This document shows, piece after piece, positions 36,869 to 46,514 of a stretch of 64,000 nt of DNA. Under the pieces are notes generated by a model, which was not told the origin of the DNA, did no database searches, and worked only from the letters and a program-made list of their open reading frames with translations. Position 1 is the stretch's first letter, and each line of letters starts with the position of its first letter. The DNA lies in assembly GCF_003014495.1 (NCBI RefSeq), contig NZ_PYGC01000001.1, forward strand, positions 310,001 through 374,000. Reading direction: 5' to 3'. Position numbers and translations under genes: made by a program. The stretch is from Prolixibacter denitrificans. Lineage in GTDB: Bacteria; Bacteroidota; Bacteroidia; Bacteroidales; Prolixibacteraceae.

Positions 36869-37867
36869 TTAACGCCTGCGGGGCTTCTTTTTCCTCAACC
36901 AGATTTGCTGTCCGGGACGCGGTTCGTCACCCTGTTTCATCCTGTTTTTGCGATACAATGATTTCAGGCGAATGCCGTATTGCTGCGATATCTGCCACAT
37001 GGTTTCACTGTCGCGGGCAATGTGGTAATCATTCCCCCTGGCCGCCCGACCGGGTTTCATTTCAAGATAAACAATCGATGATTCGGCTGGCTCGTGTCCT
37101 TTATCGGTATCATTGTATTTGTAGATTTCCCATTCTTTCAAGCCATATTCGGCAGCCAACTCTTCGTACGTATCACCTTTGCGCGCACGAATCGACTTCG
37201 TTCCATTTCGCTCAACTACCGATTGACTGTCATCCGACAAATCAATGGAGAAATGGTCGACGCGGTTATCATCGCTGCGGGAGGTTTGTGTATTTCTATC
37301 AGATCGCTCATTTCCAGCACTCACGACCGCATCTTTCCCATCGTAGTTTTTATCCAAATCGTAAAGCTGATACTTTTCGATAATGTGAATTAACCGTTCC
37401 GGATAACGCGGGTCTGTAGCATAACCGGCTCTCTTCAGTCCTCTCGCCCATCCTTTGTAATCGGTAATTTTGAGCTTGAATAACGAGGCATAACGCACAT
37501 TGTTTCTCAAGAAAAGCGAGTGATCGCGATAAGATTCCCAGGCCGACTTGTATTTCCGAAAACACTCCCTACGCGAATCGTCATCGTGCCGTACGCTTTT
37601 CCCCGTCCATCCATTGTTACATTTTATGCCAAAGTGATTGTTCGCATCACGGGCCAATGACGAGTTGCCGTCCCCGGATTCCAGACATCCCTGTGCCATG
37701 GTAATACTCGCCGGGATATGAAACTGGTTCATTTCCGCGATAGCAACCTTGGCAAAACGGTTGATGTATTGTTGCCGGGTCATCCGGTGCGCTTCGTCAC
37801 CCCGGGCTGTAAAGCCGGCCAATAACATAATAAAAGCGATGAAGAGGGAGCGTATCTGGGGTCTCAT
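36869..37867 (-). CDS. Exported glucosaminidase with LysM repeats
   Basis: The 332-residue protein starts at the ATG at 37867 with a signal peptide (MRPQIRSLFIAFIMLLAGF). A GH73-type glucosaminidase domain follows: FAKVAIAEMNQFHIPASITM, AQGCLESGDGNSSLARDANN with the catalytic Glu in LESG, and HFGIKCNNGW. Two LysM-like repeats occupy the C-terminus (KGDTYEELAAEYGLKEWEIY and DSETMWQISQQYGIRLKSLY). It probably cuts peptidoglycan during growth or division. A -7 element at 37884-37891 supports this start rather than the upstream frame. Confidence 0.92.
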   Translation of the reverse strand: MRPQIRSLFIAFIMLLAGFTARGDEAHRMTRQQYINRFAKVAIAEMNQFHIPASITMAQGCLESGDGNSSLARDANNHFGIKCNNGWTGKSVRHDDDSRRECFRKYKSAWESYRDHSLFLRNNVRYASLFKLKITDYKGWARGLKRAGYATDPRYPERLIHIIEKYQLYDLDKNYDGKDAVVSAGNERSDRNTQTSRSDDNRVDHFSIDLSDDSQSVVERNGTKSIRARKGDTYEELAAEYGLKEWEIYKYNDTDKGHEPAESSIVYLEMKPGRAARGNDYHIARDSETMWQISQQYGIRLKSLYRKNRMKQGDEPRPGQQIWLRKKKPRRR

Positions 37868-37883
37868 ATTTTCGATTTTATCC

Positions 37884-37891
37884 CAAAAATA
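37884..37891 (-). promoter_or_regulatory. TAnnTTTG -7 element before glucosaminidase gene
   Basis: TATTTTTG on the minus strand fits the consensus, with a leader of about 10 bases before 37867. No clear -33 is seen. Confidence 0.45.
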
Positions 37892-38044
37892 AAAAAAAAG
37901 AGGTTCCTCAGCAGGAGAATGACAGCATTCGCGCAGAAATTGTAAATTTGAACCAAACATGGTATACCAATTACGGAACTCCTGCTTCTAAAGCGAATAC
38001 TGGTGGAGTCTTCCGGCTCAAGTTACCAGCATAATTATTTTTTC

Positions 38045-38527
38045 GTGAAAGAGATAGTTTTCAGAATTGCACTGACCGAATATTCCGGTATTGATGAATT
38101 ACCGGTTACCGAAAAAGAACTTTTGCAAAAAGCTCGTGAAGCAGCTAAAGACGCCTATTCACCGTATTCCGGCTTTAAAGTAGGTGCTGCTGTTTTGTTA
38201 GAAAACGGACAAACCATAACCGGAAATAACCAGGAGAATGCAGCCTATCCATCTGGTTTGTGTGCTGAACGGACTGCCCTGTTCTATGCCAGTGCTCAAT
38301 ATCCCAACGTTCCTGTGGCCATGATAGCCGTTTCAGCGCTAAAGCAAGAGCTTTTGGTTCACAACACGGTAAAACCTTGCGGAAGTTGCCGGCAGGTAAT
38401 GGCAGAGTTCGAAGACCGGTTTGAAAAACCGATACGGATTGTCCTTGACGGAGAAGACAGGATTGAAGTGTTAGACGGCATTGATAATCTTTTGCCGTTG
38501 CGGTTTAAAAAAGATGCGTTGGATTAA
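38045..38527 (+). CDS. cdd: Cytidine deaminase
   Basis: Cdd deaminates cytidine and deoxycytidine in pyrimidine salvage. The zinc-site motifs are AYPSGLCAERTALFYA (Cys and catalytic Glu) and VKPCGSCRQVMAEF (two Cys). AYSPYSGFKVGAAVLL is the substrate-site signature. A GTG at 38045 aligns with the usual N-terminus (VKEIVF...); a GTG at 38003 would add 14 residues, and no ATG is available. The 3' end is 3 bases from the convergent RluA gene. Confidence 0.93.
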   Translation: MKEIVFRIALTEYSGIDELPVTEKELLQKAREAAKDAYSPYSGFKVGAAVLLENGQTITGNNQENAAYPSGLCAERTALFYASAQYPNVPVAMIAVSALKQELLVHNTVKPCGSCRQVMAEFEDRFEKPIRIVLDGEDRIEVLDGIDNLLPLRFKKDALD

Positions 38528-38530
38528 TCG

Positions 38531-39211
38531 CTACAACTTCATTTGAGCAAAATGATCCCAAACAGCGTCGCGAGGAGTAGGCGCTGTTATCGAAATGTTT
38601 TCCTGGCTCACCGGATGGATGAACTCAATACTCCGGGCATGTAGGTGAATGCCTGCATCTTTATTCGACCGGGGAAAACCATATTTCAAATCACCTTTGA
38701 TGTGCAAACCAACAGCCGCTAATTGTGCCCTAATTTGGTGGTGACGCCCCGTGTGTAGTTCTATTTCCAGCAAATGATACCGATCGGAAGAAGCTAGATA
38801 GCGATAGGTTAGTGAAGCAACTTTGCCATTAGCCCGACGACCGCTGTAAGCCACTGATTTGTTCTTTTCCGGATACCGAACCAACCAATGCTCCAATGTA
38901 TCCTCATCTTTAGCCGGGCGATTATCTACTACGGCCCAGTAGGTTTTTCGGATTTCACCCCTATTGCTGAAAAGTTTATTCAGACGACTCAATGCTTTAG
39001 AGGTTCGGGCAAACAGTACGATCCCACTGGTAGGCCGGTCGAGACGGTGCGTCACGCCCAGGAAAACATTGCCGGGCTTTCTGTATTTCTTCTTCAGATA
39101 AGCCTTGACCTCATCCCCTAACGTCGCATCGCCGGTTTTGTCACCCTGTACGATATCTCCACAGCGCTTATTAACGGCAATAATGTGATTATCCTCGTAT
39201 AAAACCTCCAT
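38531..39211 (-). CDS. RluA family pseudouridine synthase
   Basis: The 226-residue protein has the RluA core only, without an S4 domain. The catalytic Asp is in THRLDRPTSGIVLFART (HRLDRxTSG). The end has TGRHHQIRAQLAAVGLHIKGDLKYG. Such short forms resemble the RluA/TruC group; the target uridine cannot be told from sequence. It is convergent with cdd. Confidence 0.93.
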   Translation of the reverse strand: MEVLYEDNHIIAVNKRCGDIVQGDKTGDATLGDEVKAYLKKKYRKPGNVFLGVTHRLDRPTSGIVLFARTSKALSRLNKLFSNRGEIRKTYWAVVDNRPAKDEDTLEHWLVRYPEKNKSVAYSGRRANGKVASLTYRYLASSDRYHLLEIELHTGRHHQIRAQLAAVGLHIKGDLKYGFPRSNKDAGIHLHARSIEFIHPVSQENISITAPTPRDAVWDHFAQMKL

Positions 39212-39287
39212 ATCTGAATATTCTGAAAACTAGCAAAGAAAACAAAGGTCAATGAACTGTTCACCGACCTTTGCTCTGGTTATTGAA

Positions 39288-40103
39288 TCAATATTGTTCT
39301 TTGTCGTTCGGGAAATCCTGTGATTTCACATCTTGAATATAATTCCCCACGGCACCTTTAATTTCTGTCGCCAGGTTGTGGTAACGTCGCAAAAAGCGGG
39401 GAGAAAATTCCTGCGTAATTCCCAACATATCGTGAATAACGAGCACCTGTCCGTCAACGCCGCCACCTGCTCCAATTCCGATGACCGGAATTTTCAGCTC
39501 CTTCGCAACACGCTCACCTAAAGCGGCCGGTATCTTTTCAAGCACGATGGCAAAGCAACCTGCTTCCTCCAGCAGACGAGCATCTTCAATCAGCTTTTCA
39601 GCTTCCGCATCCTGCTTGGCCCGAACGGTGTACGTACCGTATTTATGAATCGATTGCGGCATCAATCCCAAATGTCCCATCACCGGGATACCTGCAGACA
39701 GAATACGTTCCACCGATTGAATTACTTCTTTACCACCTTCCATCTTCACCGCGTCGGCATGCGTTTCTTTCATGATGCGAATGGAAGAAATCAGCGCCTC
39801 CTTCGAATCTCCCTGGTACGTTCCGAAAGGTAAATCAACAACAACTAAAGCCCGGTTAACTGCCTTCACCACAGATTTACCATGATAAATCATCTGATCG
39901 AGTGTAATGGGCAGCGTTGTTTCATTTCCGGCCATCACATTCGAGGCTGAATCACCCACCAGTATCACGTCGATTCCGGCTTCATCCACCAATCTGGCCA
40001 TACTGTAATCGTACGCGGTAAGCATCGAAATCTTCTCACCCCGCAGCTTCATTTCCGATAAAACGTGGGTCGTTACCCGTTTTACTTCTTTATGTACTGA
40101 CAT
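39288..40103 (-). CDS. panB: 3-methyl-2-oxobutanoate hydroxymethyltransferase
   Basis: PanB makes ketopantoate for pantothenate and CoA synthesis. The 271-residue protein has the Mg-binding [14 protein letters not shown], the catalytic region [23 protein letters not shown] and the Glu in VLEKIP. The ATG at 40103 is preferred over a GTG at 40109. No panC or panD is beside it. A -7 element (TAATTTTG) lies at 40131-40138. Confidence 0.96.
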   Translation of the reverse strand: MSVHKEVKRVTTHVLSEMKLRGEKISMLTAYDYSMARLVDEAGIDVILVGDSASNVMAGNETTLPITLDQMIYHGKSVVKAVNRALVVVDLPFGTYQGDSKEALISSIRIMKETHADAVKMEGGKEVIQSVERILSAGIPVMGHLGLMPQSIHKYGTYTVRAKQDAEAEKLIEDARLLEEAGCFAIVLEKIPAALGERVAKELKIPVIGIGAGGGVDGQVLVIHDMLGITQEFSPRFLRRYHNLATEIKGAVGNYIQDVKSQDFPNDKEQY

Positions 40104-40130
40104 GATCACTCAAGATTGATTTGTAGCCTA

Positions 40131-40138
40131 CAAAATTA
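40131..40138 (-). promoter_or_regulatory. TAnnTTTG -7 element before panB
   Basis: TAATTTTG on the minus strand lies about 28 bases from the panB start. No clear -33 is visible. Confidence 0.4.
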
Positions 40139-40200
40139 CCAAAAACCAATGGTATGATTGTCTTTCTAAATGGAATTATCCTCAAATCGTATTTACATCA

Positions 40201-40240
40201 AAAGAAAAAGGGACGCTTCCGATAAACGAAAAGTCCCTTT
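40201..40240 (-). terminator. Intrinsic terminator after the NagX-like gene
   Basis: AAAGGGAC (40207-40214) pairs with GTCCCTTT (40233-40240). On the minus strand it is followed by TTCTTTT, 24 bases after the stop of the gene at 40264. Confidence 0.75.
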
Positions 40241-40263
40241 CATATCACATATCAGCGGATAAA

Positions 40264-41388
40264 TTATACCCGGAGGAAAATTCTTTTCTTATACAGATAG
40301 TACAGCAACAACCATTCGAAAGCAATGCCGCCAATCGTGAGAATGACCATTCCAAAATCGCCGGCCGGATTGGCTAACCAGCCCAGGAAAAATTTCGAAA
40401 TGTTCGCCAGACTCTTTCCAAAAATCCTAACGAACATGTATATCGTTATGGAGTTCAAGCCAATCACCTGGAAGAACAAAATCCATCCCTGCCATTTTTT
40501 TACATCAATGATGTAATAGAATAACGACAACAAAAGAAAACTAACACCAGCTGTCAGCAAGTCAAACGGGACAGTCCACATCGCTTTGATGATGGGATAA
40601 AAGGTAGAAAGCGCCAATGCCACAATTACCAATGCAGCGCCGCTGATGACAAGAAAACCAGCTTTTCGGGCACTGGCAGCTTTGCCATCGCGCAGGATGG
40701 CTCCGGCTAATGAGCCCATGAGGGTTACAGCCGTTGCCGAAACAATACACAAAAGCCCCTCAGGATCGAACGTGCCACCATATAGTTTTCCCGGTAGGAA
40801 ATGCTGATCAATCCATGAATTGACACTACCGACTTTGGTCATTTCGCCGGCACCAAATCCGGGCACCGGAACCGCCAGCTGAAGCAAAGCGATGCCCAGC
40901 AAAATACCGCCAAGCCAGATCAGCCGGGTACGAACTTGTTTGGTGTTCATGACAATGAGTGCGGCGAAGAAGTAGGCCAGACCAATCTGCCCCAATACAC
41001 TGGCATACCGCAAATCGCTAAACCCATTTTCGAAGGCGCCATTATAAAGCAATCCGAAAATGACAAGTGTCAGCATGCGCTTTGTTATCTTGTTCACTAA
41101 TTCTCTTTTGGGAGTTCCTTTTTCCAGCTTGCCGGTGATGGCATAAGGAATCGCCACACCTGAAATAAACATGAACAGAGGAAAGATGAGATCGTAAAAA
41201 TGGAAACCGGCCCAGGGAACATGTTCCATTTGTTCGGCAATCACATTCAGCCAGCCCCATTCGGTGGCTTTCGCCAGAAAGACGACCAGTGTTCCGCCGC
41301 CGGTAATCCACAACATATCAAATCCGCGTAAAGTATCCAGCGACACCAGACGCTCGTTAATCCGGTTAGGATTGTGTTCAGCATTCAT
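40264..41388 (-). CDS. NagX/HGSNAT-like membrane acyltransferase (DUF5009 type)
   Basis: The 374-residue protein has about ten membrane helices. The N-terminal RLVSLDTLRGFDMLWITGGG, with the conserved Asp and Arg of the family, and FYDLIFPLFMFISGVAIPYA are typical. DPEGLLCIVSATAVTLMGSL is the conserved loop before later helices. Relatives transfer acetyl from cytosolic acetyl-CoA to amino sugars such as glucosamine or heparan glucosaminide across the membrane. No amino-sugar catabolic genes are adjacent, so the substrate is uncertain. Confidence 0.85.
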   Translation of the reverse strand: MNAEHNPNRINERLVSLDTLRGFDMLWITGGGTLVVFLAKATEWGWLNVIAEQMEHVPWAGFHFYDLIFPLFMFISGVAIPYAITGKLEKGTPKRELVNKITKRMLTLVIFGLLYNGAFENGFSDLRYASVLGQIGLAYFFAALIVMNTKQVRTRLIWLGGILLGIALLQLAVPVPGFGAGEMTKVGSVNSWIDQHFLPGKLYGGTFDPEGLLCIVSATAVTLMGSLAGAILRDGKAASARKAGFLVISGAALVIVALALSTFYPIIKAMWTVPFDLLTAGVSFLLLSLFYYIIDVKKWQGWILFFQVIGLNSITIYMFVRIFGKSLANISKFFLGWLANPAGDFGMVILTIGGIAFEWLLLYYLYKKRIFLRV

Positions 41389-41695
41389 AAGAGTTGGATT
41401 TAGTTTGCAGGCAGAAATTTAACGATAATGTTTAGATGAACAAATTAACTCATTGCATTTCAGTTCATCGAAATACCTGTCTCTTCCGGATTAACTGGAA
41501 AACTTCCGGCTCTGACACCAGTCCTTCTCTGTCGTTTTGTCACGAAAGATGACAGCCTTCCTTCAGTAAATACTACTAGCGGTGTCAATTTTTCACAAAA
41601 AATGGCCGAAAACGGATTGGCACAACGATTGATTAATACTGGGCGAAATTGAAAAAGAAATCAACGAACGTATAAATTAAAATACTTTATCAGCA
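41389..41695 (+). other. Intergenic region upstream of dnaK
   Basis: About 307 bases without a protein gene, between two divergent genes. The only candidate site is TGGCAC-N5-TTGA at 41618-41632, a near match to the sigma54 -24/-12 element in which the final C is A. No CIRCE inverted repeat (TTAGCACTC-N9-GAGTGCTAA) is present. Nothing more can be supported. Confidence 0.5.
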
Positions 41696-43621
41696 ATGGG
41701 AAAAATTATTGGAATTGACTTAGGAACAACAAACTCCTGCGTCTCGGTAATGGAAGGAAATGAGCCGGTCGTTATCCCGAACAGCGAAGGGAAAAGGACC
41801 ACACCATCCATTGTAGCTTTTGTTGAAAATGGTGAACGTAAAGTTGGTGATCCTGCCAAACGTCAGGCTATTACCAATCCTCATAAAACTGTATTCTCCA
41901 TCAAACGCTTCATGGGAGAAACATTCGACCAGGTTCAAAAAGAAGTTAATCGTGTTTCCTACGAAGTAATTAAAGGAGATAACAATACTCCGCGTGTAAA
42001 AATCGACGACCGGATGTATTCTCCTCAGGAAATTTCGGCCATGGTTCTTCAGAAAATGAAAAAAACCGCTGAGGATTACCTGGGACAGGAAGTGACAGAA
42101 GCGGTAATTACCGTACCTGCATATTTTAACGACTCACAGCGTCAGGCAACCAAAGAGGCTGGTGAAATTTCCGGTTTGAAAGTTCGTCGTATCATCAACG
42201 AGCCGACTGCCGCTTCACTGGCATATGGTCTTGACAAGCGTGACAAAGACATGAAAATCGCCGTATTCGACCTCGGTGGTGGTACTTTCGATATTTCGGT
42301 ACTCGAACTGGGCGACGGCGTGTTTGAAGTAAAATCAACCGACGGTGATACCCACTTGGGTGGTGACGATTTCGACCAGGTAATTATCGACTGGTTGGCT
42401 GACAGCTTTAAAGAAGAAGAAGGTGTTGACTTGCGTCAAGACCCCATGGCTCTTCAGCGTTTGAAAGAAGCTGCTGAGAAAGCCAAAATCGAGTTGTCAA
42501 GCTCAACTTCTACCGAAATCAACCTGCCGTACATCATGCCGGTGAACGGTATTCCGAAACACTTGGTGAAAACCCTGTCACGCGCACAGTTTGAAAGCCT
42601 GGCTGATTCGCTAATTACAGCAACACTCGAGCCTTGCCGTCGTGCGATGAAAAATGCAGGCGTTTCTGCCGCTGACATTGACGAGGTTATTTTGGTAGGT
42701 GGTTCAACCCGTATTCCTGCTGTGCAGGAAAAAGTAAAAGAACTGTTTGGCAAAGCTCCTTCGAAAGGTGTGAACCCTGATGAGGTTGTGGCCATTGGCG
42801 CTGCTATCCAGGGTGGTGTACTGACCGGAGAAGTGAAAGACGTGCTGTTGCTCGACGTAACTCCGCTGTCACTTGGTATCGAAACCATGGGTGGCGTGAT
42901 GACCAAATTGATTGAGGCCAACACCACCATTCCTACCAAAAAAACGGAAACGTTTACGACGGCAGCCGACAATCAACCGTCAGTTGAAATTCACGTATTG
43001 CAGGGTGAACGTCCGATGGCGGGAGGAAACAAATCCATTGGCCGTTTCCACCTCGACGGACTGCCGCCAGCACCACGCGGTGTACCACAGATTGAGGTAA
43101 CTTTTGATATCGACGCCAACGGTATTTTGCACGTAATGGCAAAAGACAAAGCTACAGGCAAAGAGCAGTCGATTCGCATCGAGGCCTCATCTGGTTTGAG
43201 CGATGACGAAATCAAACGGATGAAGCAGGAAGCTGAAGCAAACGCTGAAGCCGACAAGCAGGCCCGCGAGAAAATCGATAAGCTGAACCAGGCTGACAGT
43301 CTGATTTTCCAGACTGAAAAGCAGATGAAAGAGTTCGGTGACAAATTGCCGGCTGACAAAAAGGCTCCGATTGAAGAAGCATTGAACAAACTGAAAGAAG
43401 CACACAAAAACCAGGATTTGGCAGCTATCGATACGGCTACTGCCGAGTTGAACCAGGTTTTCCAGGCTGCTTCACAGGAAATGTACAATGCAACCAATGC
43501 TGAAGCCAACGCTCAGGGTAACCCGCAAGGCGGACAAACCGGTGGTCAACAGGCCGGAGGTCAGCAAAAAGGTGGTGACGATGACGAAGTAACGGATGTA
43601 GATTTCGAGGAAGTCAAATAA
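41696..43621 (+). CDS. dnaK: Chaperone DnaK (Hsp70)
   Basis: The 641-residue protein has the ATPase signature [14 protein letters not shown], phosphate loop [25 protein letters not shown] and the linker [12 protein letters not shown] before the substrate domain. The C-terminal tail is rich in Gly/Gln and ends DVDFEEVK, the usual acidic tail. It acts with DnaJ and GrpE, which are not adjacent here. A terminator follows, so it appears monocistronic. Confidence 0.98.
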   Translation: MGKIIGIDLGTTNSCVSVMEGNEPVVIPNSEGKRTTPSIVAFVENGERKVGDPAKRQAITNPHKTVFSIKRFMGETFDQVQKEVNRVSYEVIKGDNNTPRVKIDDRMYSPQEISAMVLQKMKKTAEDYLGQEVTEAVITVPAYFNDSQRQATKEAGEISGLKVRRIINEPTAASLAYGLDKRDKDMKIAVFDLGGGTFDISVLELGDGVFEVKSTDGDTHLGGDDFDQVIIDWLADSFKEEEGVDLRQDPMALQRLKEAAEKAKIELSSSTSTEINLPYIMPVNGIPKHLVKTLSRAQFESLADSLITATLEPCRRAMKNAGVSAADIDEVILVGGSTRIPAVQEKVKELFGKAPSKGVNPDEVVAIGAAIQGGVLTGEVKDVLLLDVTPLSLGIETMGGVMTKLIEANTTIPTKKTETFTTAADNQPSVEIHVLQGERPMAGGNKSIGRFHLDGLPPAPRGVPQIEVTFDIDANGILHVMAKDKATGKEQSIRIEASSGLSDDEIKRMKQEAEANAEADKQAREKIDKLNQADSLIFQTEKQMKEFGDKLPADKKAPIEEALNKLKEAHKNQDLAAIDTATAELNQVFQAASQEMYNATNAEANAQGNPQGGQTGGQQAGGQQKGGDDDEVTDVDFEEVK

Positions 43622-43648
43622 GCACCCAATATATATTATTCCACATTC

Positions 43649-43684
43649 ATGCCCGTTCCCGACACAGGGGGCGGGCATTTTTTG
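43649..43684 (+). terminator. Intrinsic terminator after dnaK
   Basis: ATGCCCG (43649-43655) pairs with CGGGCAT (43672-43678), followed by TTTTTT. Confidence 0.8.
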
Positions 43685-43762
43685 TGTGCCATATGTCTAT
43701 TTTTGCTATGTTTGCTTCTATCTGATAAATCATCCCGGCACTCTTTGGCTTAACAGCGAACC

Positions 43763-45373
43763 ATGCAACAAACCCACGATATCCGACCATCAAAGCTTCT
43801 CATCATGGAAGGAATGCTGATGTCGTTGGCATTTGTCCTGCCGTTTTCCGAGGCGCTGGTCAGCATCATCACTGTTTTGATTTTTGCATTCTCCTGGCTC
43901 ATCATTTCGCCTAAAGAAAAATACCAAAGCTTTCGCAAAACCCCGCTGCCACTTTTTCCGGCCGGCATTTTCATTCTTTACTTACTGTGGACGACAGGAA
44001 CTCATCATCCGGCCAATGCCATCGACGAAATCCGACGCAATGTTTTCTGGCTTCTCATTCCGGTAGCCGTTGCCTATCTTCCTTTAAGCCGAAAACAAAT
44101 TGACCGCATTCTGTATGCGCTGGCTTTGGGCGTCATCATCAGTTCGCTAGTCGCTTTGATACGATGGCAATTCAGCGAAAGCATAGGAATTACAGACATA
44201 CGGGATACAACGCTTAATCCGCATATCGGTCATTCGCTGTTGGTTAACTTTTCCTTGTTCTTTCTGCTACTGGAAATTTTCCGTTACCGGGAAGACAGTT
44301 GGAATATGCGTCAGATTTCACAACTTGCCGGTGTCCTGTTTTTATTGATTTTCGATTTCTGGCTGCATTCATTGCTCGGATTACTGACACTTTTTGCAAC
44401 ATTCATTGCCCTTTCTTTTTTCACCTACCGGGAAATTCCCAAAAGGTTGCGAAAGTACGTTTGGGCTGGAGCCGTCGTACTCATCATTATTCCGTTGGCA
44501 CTAATCGGTCGGGAACTATACAGGCAGTTTCACACTTCCATGCCACAACCAGCTCAGGTGGCCAAATTCACCTCTAACGGGAATCCGTATCAAAACGACT
44601 TCAGCAAAACCTTACGGGAAAACGGTCACTTCATTTACCTCAGTATTTGTCTTCCGGAATTACAAAAGGAATGGAACAAACGTAGTTCCCTGAAATTTTC
44701 AGATAAAGATGCCAATGGCTTTCCCGTGAAAAGTACCTTGATTCGTTACCTGACTTCCAAAGGACTGACAAAAGATTCTGCTGGTGTTGCTCAACTGAGT
44801 AATGATGACATTCGAGCCATCCGGGAAGGCTTTGCCAACTGCCGCTACGTCCCAGAACGAATGAACCTTTCGGCACGGATTTACCAAACCATCTGGGAGC
44901 TGGATGCCTACCGTTCCAACGGAAATCCGAACAATAAATCGCTGGTACAACGCTGGGCTTATACTCGCGCCGCCTTGTCTATTATCGCAGAGCATCCGTT
45001 TGTGGGAGTCGGTACCGGCAACGAAAAGGCCGCTTTCAACGAAATGCTTTCGCGGCAAAATCCGAAACTGCGACCGGCTAATTTCAGTCATGCCCACAAT
45101 CAATACCTGAATTACCTGGTAACATTCGGAATCGTGGGATTCGCTATCCTGATGTTTCTGTTGATCTACCCGCTGTTTCGTGTTGGAAAATTATCGGTTC
45201 TCACAGTCCTTTTCCTTCTAACCATCGGCATTGCGAACCTGGGAGACGACAATTTACAAACCCACACCATACGTACCTTTTTTGCTCTTTTTTATACCCT
45301 GCTTGTTTTCGGTTTTGCCAATAGTGCGAAAGAACCGGCAGGCAATTTTGTCTCAAACAACAATCATCAATGA
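43763..45373 (+). CDS. O-antigen ligase/polymerase-like (Wzy_C) membrane protein
   Basis: The 536-residue protein has about ten or more membrane helices, with an extracytoplasmic loop of roughly 130 residues (about 255-390) that includes YLSICLPELQKEWNKRSSLK. The family signature follows with HPFVGVGTGN and HAHNQYLNYLVTFGIVGF, the conserved His being functional in WaaL/Wzy_C proteins. It would ligate or polymerise lipid-linked glycans on the periplasmic face. It overlaps the GT9 gene by 4 bases (ATGA). Confidence 0.88.
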   Translation: MQQTHDIRPSKLLIMEGMLMSLAFVLPFSEALVSIITVLIFAFSWLIISPKEKYQSFRKTPLPLFPAGIFILYLLWTTGTHHPANAIDEIRRNVFWLLIPVAVAYLPLSRKQIDRILYALALGVIISSLVALIRWQFSESIGITDIRDTTLNPHIGHSLLVNFSLFFLLLEIFRYREDSWNMRQISQLAGVLFLLIFDFWLHSLLGLLTLFATFIALSFFTYREIPKRLRKYVWAGAVVLIIIPLALIGRELYRQFHTSMPQPAQVAKFTSNGNPYQNDFSKTLRENGHFIYLSICLPELQKEWNKRSSLKFSDKDANGFPVKSTLIRYLTSKGLTKDSAGVAQLSNDDIRAIREGFANCRYVPERMNLSARIYQTIWELDAYRSNGNPNNKSLVQRWAYTRAALSIIAEHPFVGVGTGNEKAAFNEMLSRQNPKLRPANFSHAHNQYLNYLVTFGIVGFAILMFLLIYPLFRVGKLSVLTVLFLLTIGIANLGDDNLQTHTIRTFFALFYTLLVFGFANSAKEPAGNFVSNNNHQ

Positions 45374-46437
45374 AACTGAAAATCCTTGTCATTCAGCAAA
45401 AGCGAATCGGAGACGTTCTCCTGGGAACAGTTATTTGCAATCAACTTCGAAAGATGTATCCCGAAGCGCAAATCGATTACATGGTTTATGCGTTTACCCG
45501 CGAGATGGCGGAAAACAATCCCAATATCGATAACATCGTCGTTTTTAATGATTCCGACCGGAAAGTCGGCAATTTGCTGAAGTTCGCCTGGAAAATCAGA
45601 AAAGCCAAATACGATATTGTCATCGACGCATATACCAAGATGGACAGCTGGGTGACCACTCGTTTGTCGGGAGCGAAAAAGCGGATTTCGTACAAGAAAT
45701 TCGGACGTGGACTTTACTACAATATTCTGGTCGATAAGCACAGCCGACCTGCTTCTATTGCCGGACCTGTCATCGAGGAGCGTTTGGCACTATTGGAACC
45801 GCTGAAAAAAGAAGGCATCGAGTACGACCCGTATCCGCGCCTTTACCTAACTGATGAAGAGAAAGCTGAAGGCAAACAACTGCTCGAGGAGGCCGGGGTG
45901 GATTTGGAGAAGGAGATAATTGTGGCCGGCATCTACGGAAGCGTGGAGAACAAAACTTATCCCGAAGATTACATGCTGGCGGTCATCAAACATTTGATGG
46001 AGAATTATTCTGCGCAAATCATCCTCAATTACTTCCCAAATCAAAAGGATGCTGCCCGGGCTTTCGCCGAAAAGCTGGGCCATCCCGAACTTGTCTTTTC
46101 CGGTTTAACCGGGAAAAGCCTGCGTGAACTGGCCAAGATCGTTACACATGCCGATGCCTATATCGGGAACGACTGCGGCCATACCAACCTGGCAAAAGCG
46201 CTTGAAATTCCAACGTTCACCATCTTCTCTCCTTTCATCGCCCGCGAAAGCTGGGGAATTTTCGACGACGGGAAAAAGAATCTTTCTGTCCATCTGAACG
46301 ATTTCAAGCCGGAATTAATACAGGGAAAACCCTATAAACTGCTGAAACAAGAATCATCGGGCCTTTATCGCGATTTCCTTCCGGAAATGGTTATCGGCAA
46401 GCTTGACACGTACCTGCAAGGTCTTAATATTTCTTAA
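45370..46437 (+). CDS. Glycosyltransferase family 9 (heptosyltransferase-like)
   Basis: The 355-residue protein is a GT-B fold GT9: KILVIQQKRIGDVLLGTVIC at the N-terminus with the conserved Arg-x-Gly-Asp, and a C-terminal GLTGKSLRELAKIVTHADAY with IGNDCGHTNLAKALEIPT, typical of ADP-heptose:LPS transferases. Together with gmhB (18266) it suggests heptose-containing LPS core. The ATGA overlap with the ligase-like gene implies coupling. Confidence 0.9.
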   Translation: MKLKILVIQQKRIGDVLLGTVICNQLRKMYPEAQIDYMVYAFTREMAENNPNIDNIVVFNDSDRKVGNLLKFAWKIRKAKYDIVIDAYTKMDSWVTTRLSGAKKRISYKKFGRGLYYNILVDKHSRPASIAGPVIEERLALLEPLKKEGIEYDPYPRLYLTDEEKAEGKQLLEEAGVDLEKEIIVAGIYGSVENKTYPEDYMLAVIKHLMENYSAQIILNYFPNQKDAARAFAEKLGHPELVFSGLTGKSLRELAKIVTHADAYIGNDCGHTNLAKALEIPTFTIFSPFIARESWGIFDDGKKNLSVHLNDFKPELIQGKPYKLLKQESSGLYRDFLPEMVIGKLDTYLQGLNIS

Positions 46438-46465
46438 TTGATTTACCGGTAAACAGAAAAGTCTG

Positions 46466-46494
46466 TTTGTAAAACAATTCTTTAACTACTTTTG
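46466..46494 (+). promoter_or_regulatory. Promoter of apbE
   Basis: TTTG (46466-46469) and TACTTTTG (46487-46494) are 17 bases apart, slightly short of the usual spacing. The -7 element covers the upstream GTG of the frame, so the ATG at 46515 is the likely start. Confidence 0.55.
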
Positions 46495-46514
46495 TGGCGG
46501 AAAATTTCTACAAG

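Noticed and set aside
42454-42972. Minus-strand open frame of 172 aa inside dnaK
   Set aside because: Antisense to a highly conserved chaperone gene, with a low-complexity composition; a codon-bias shadow.
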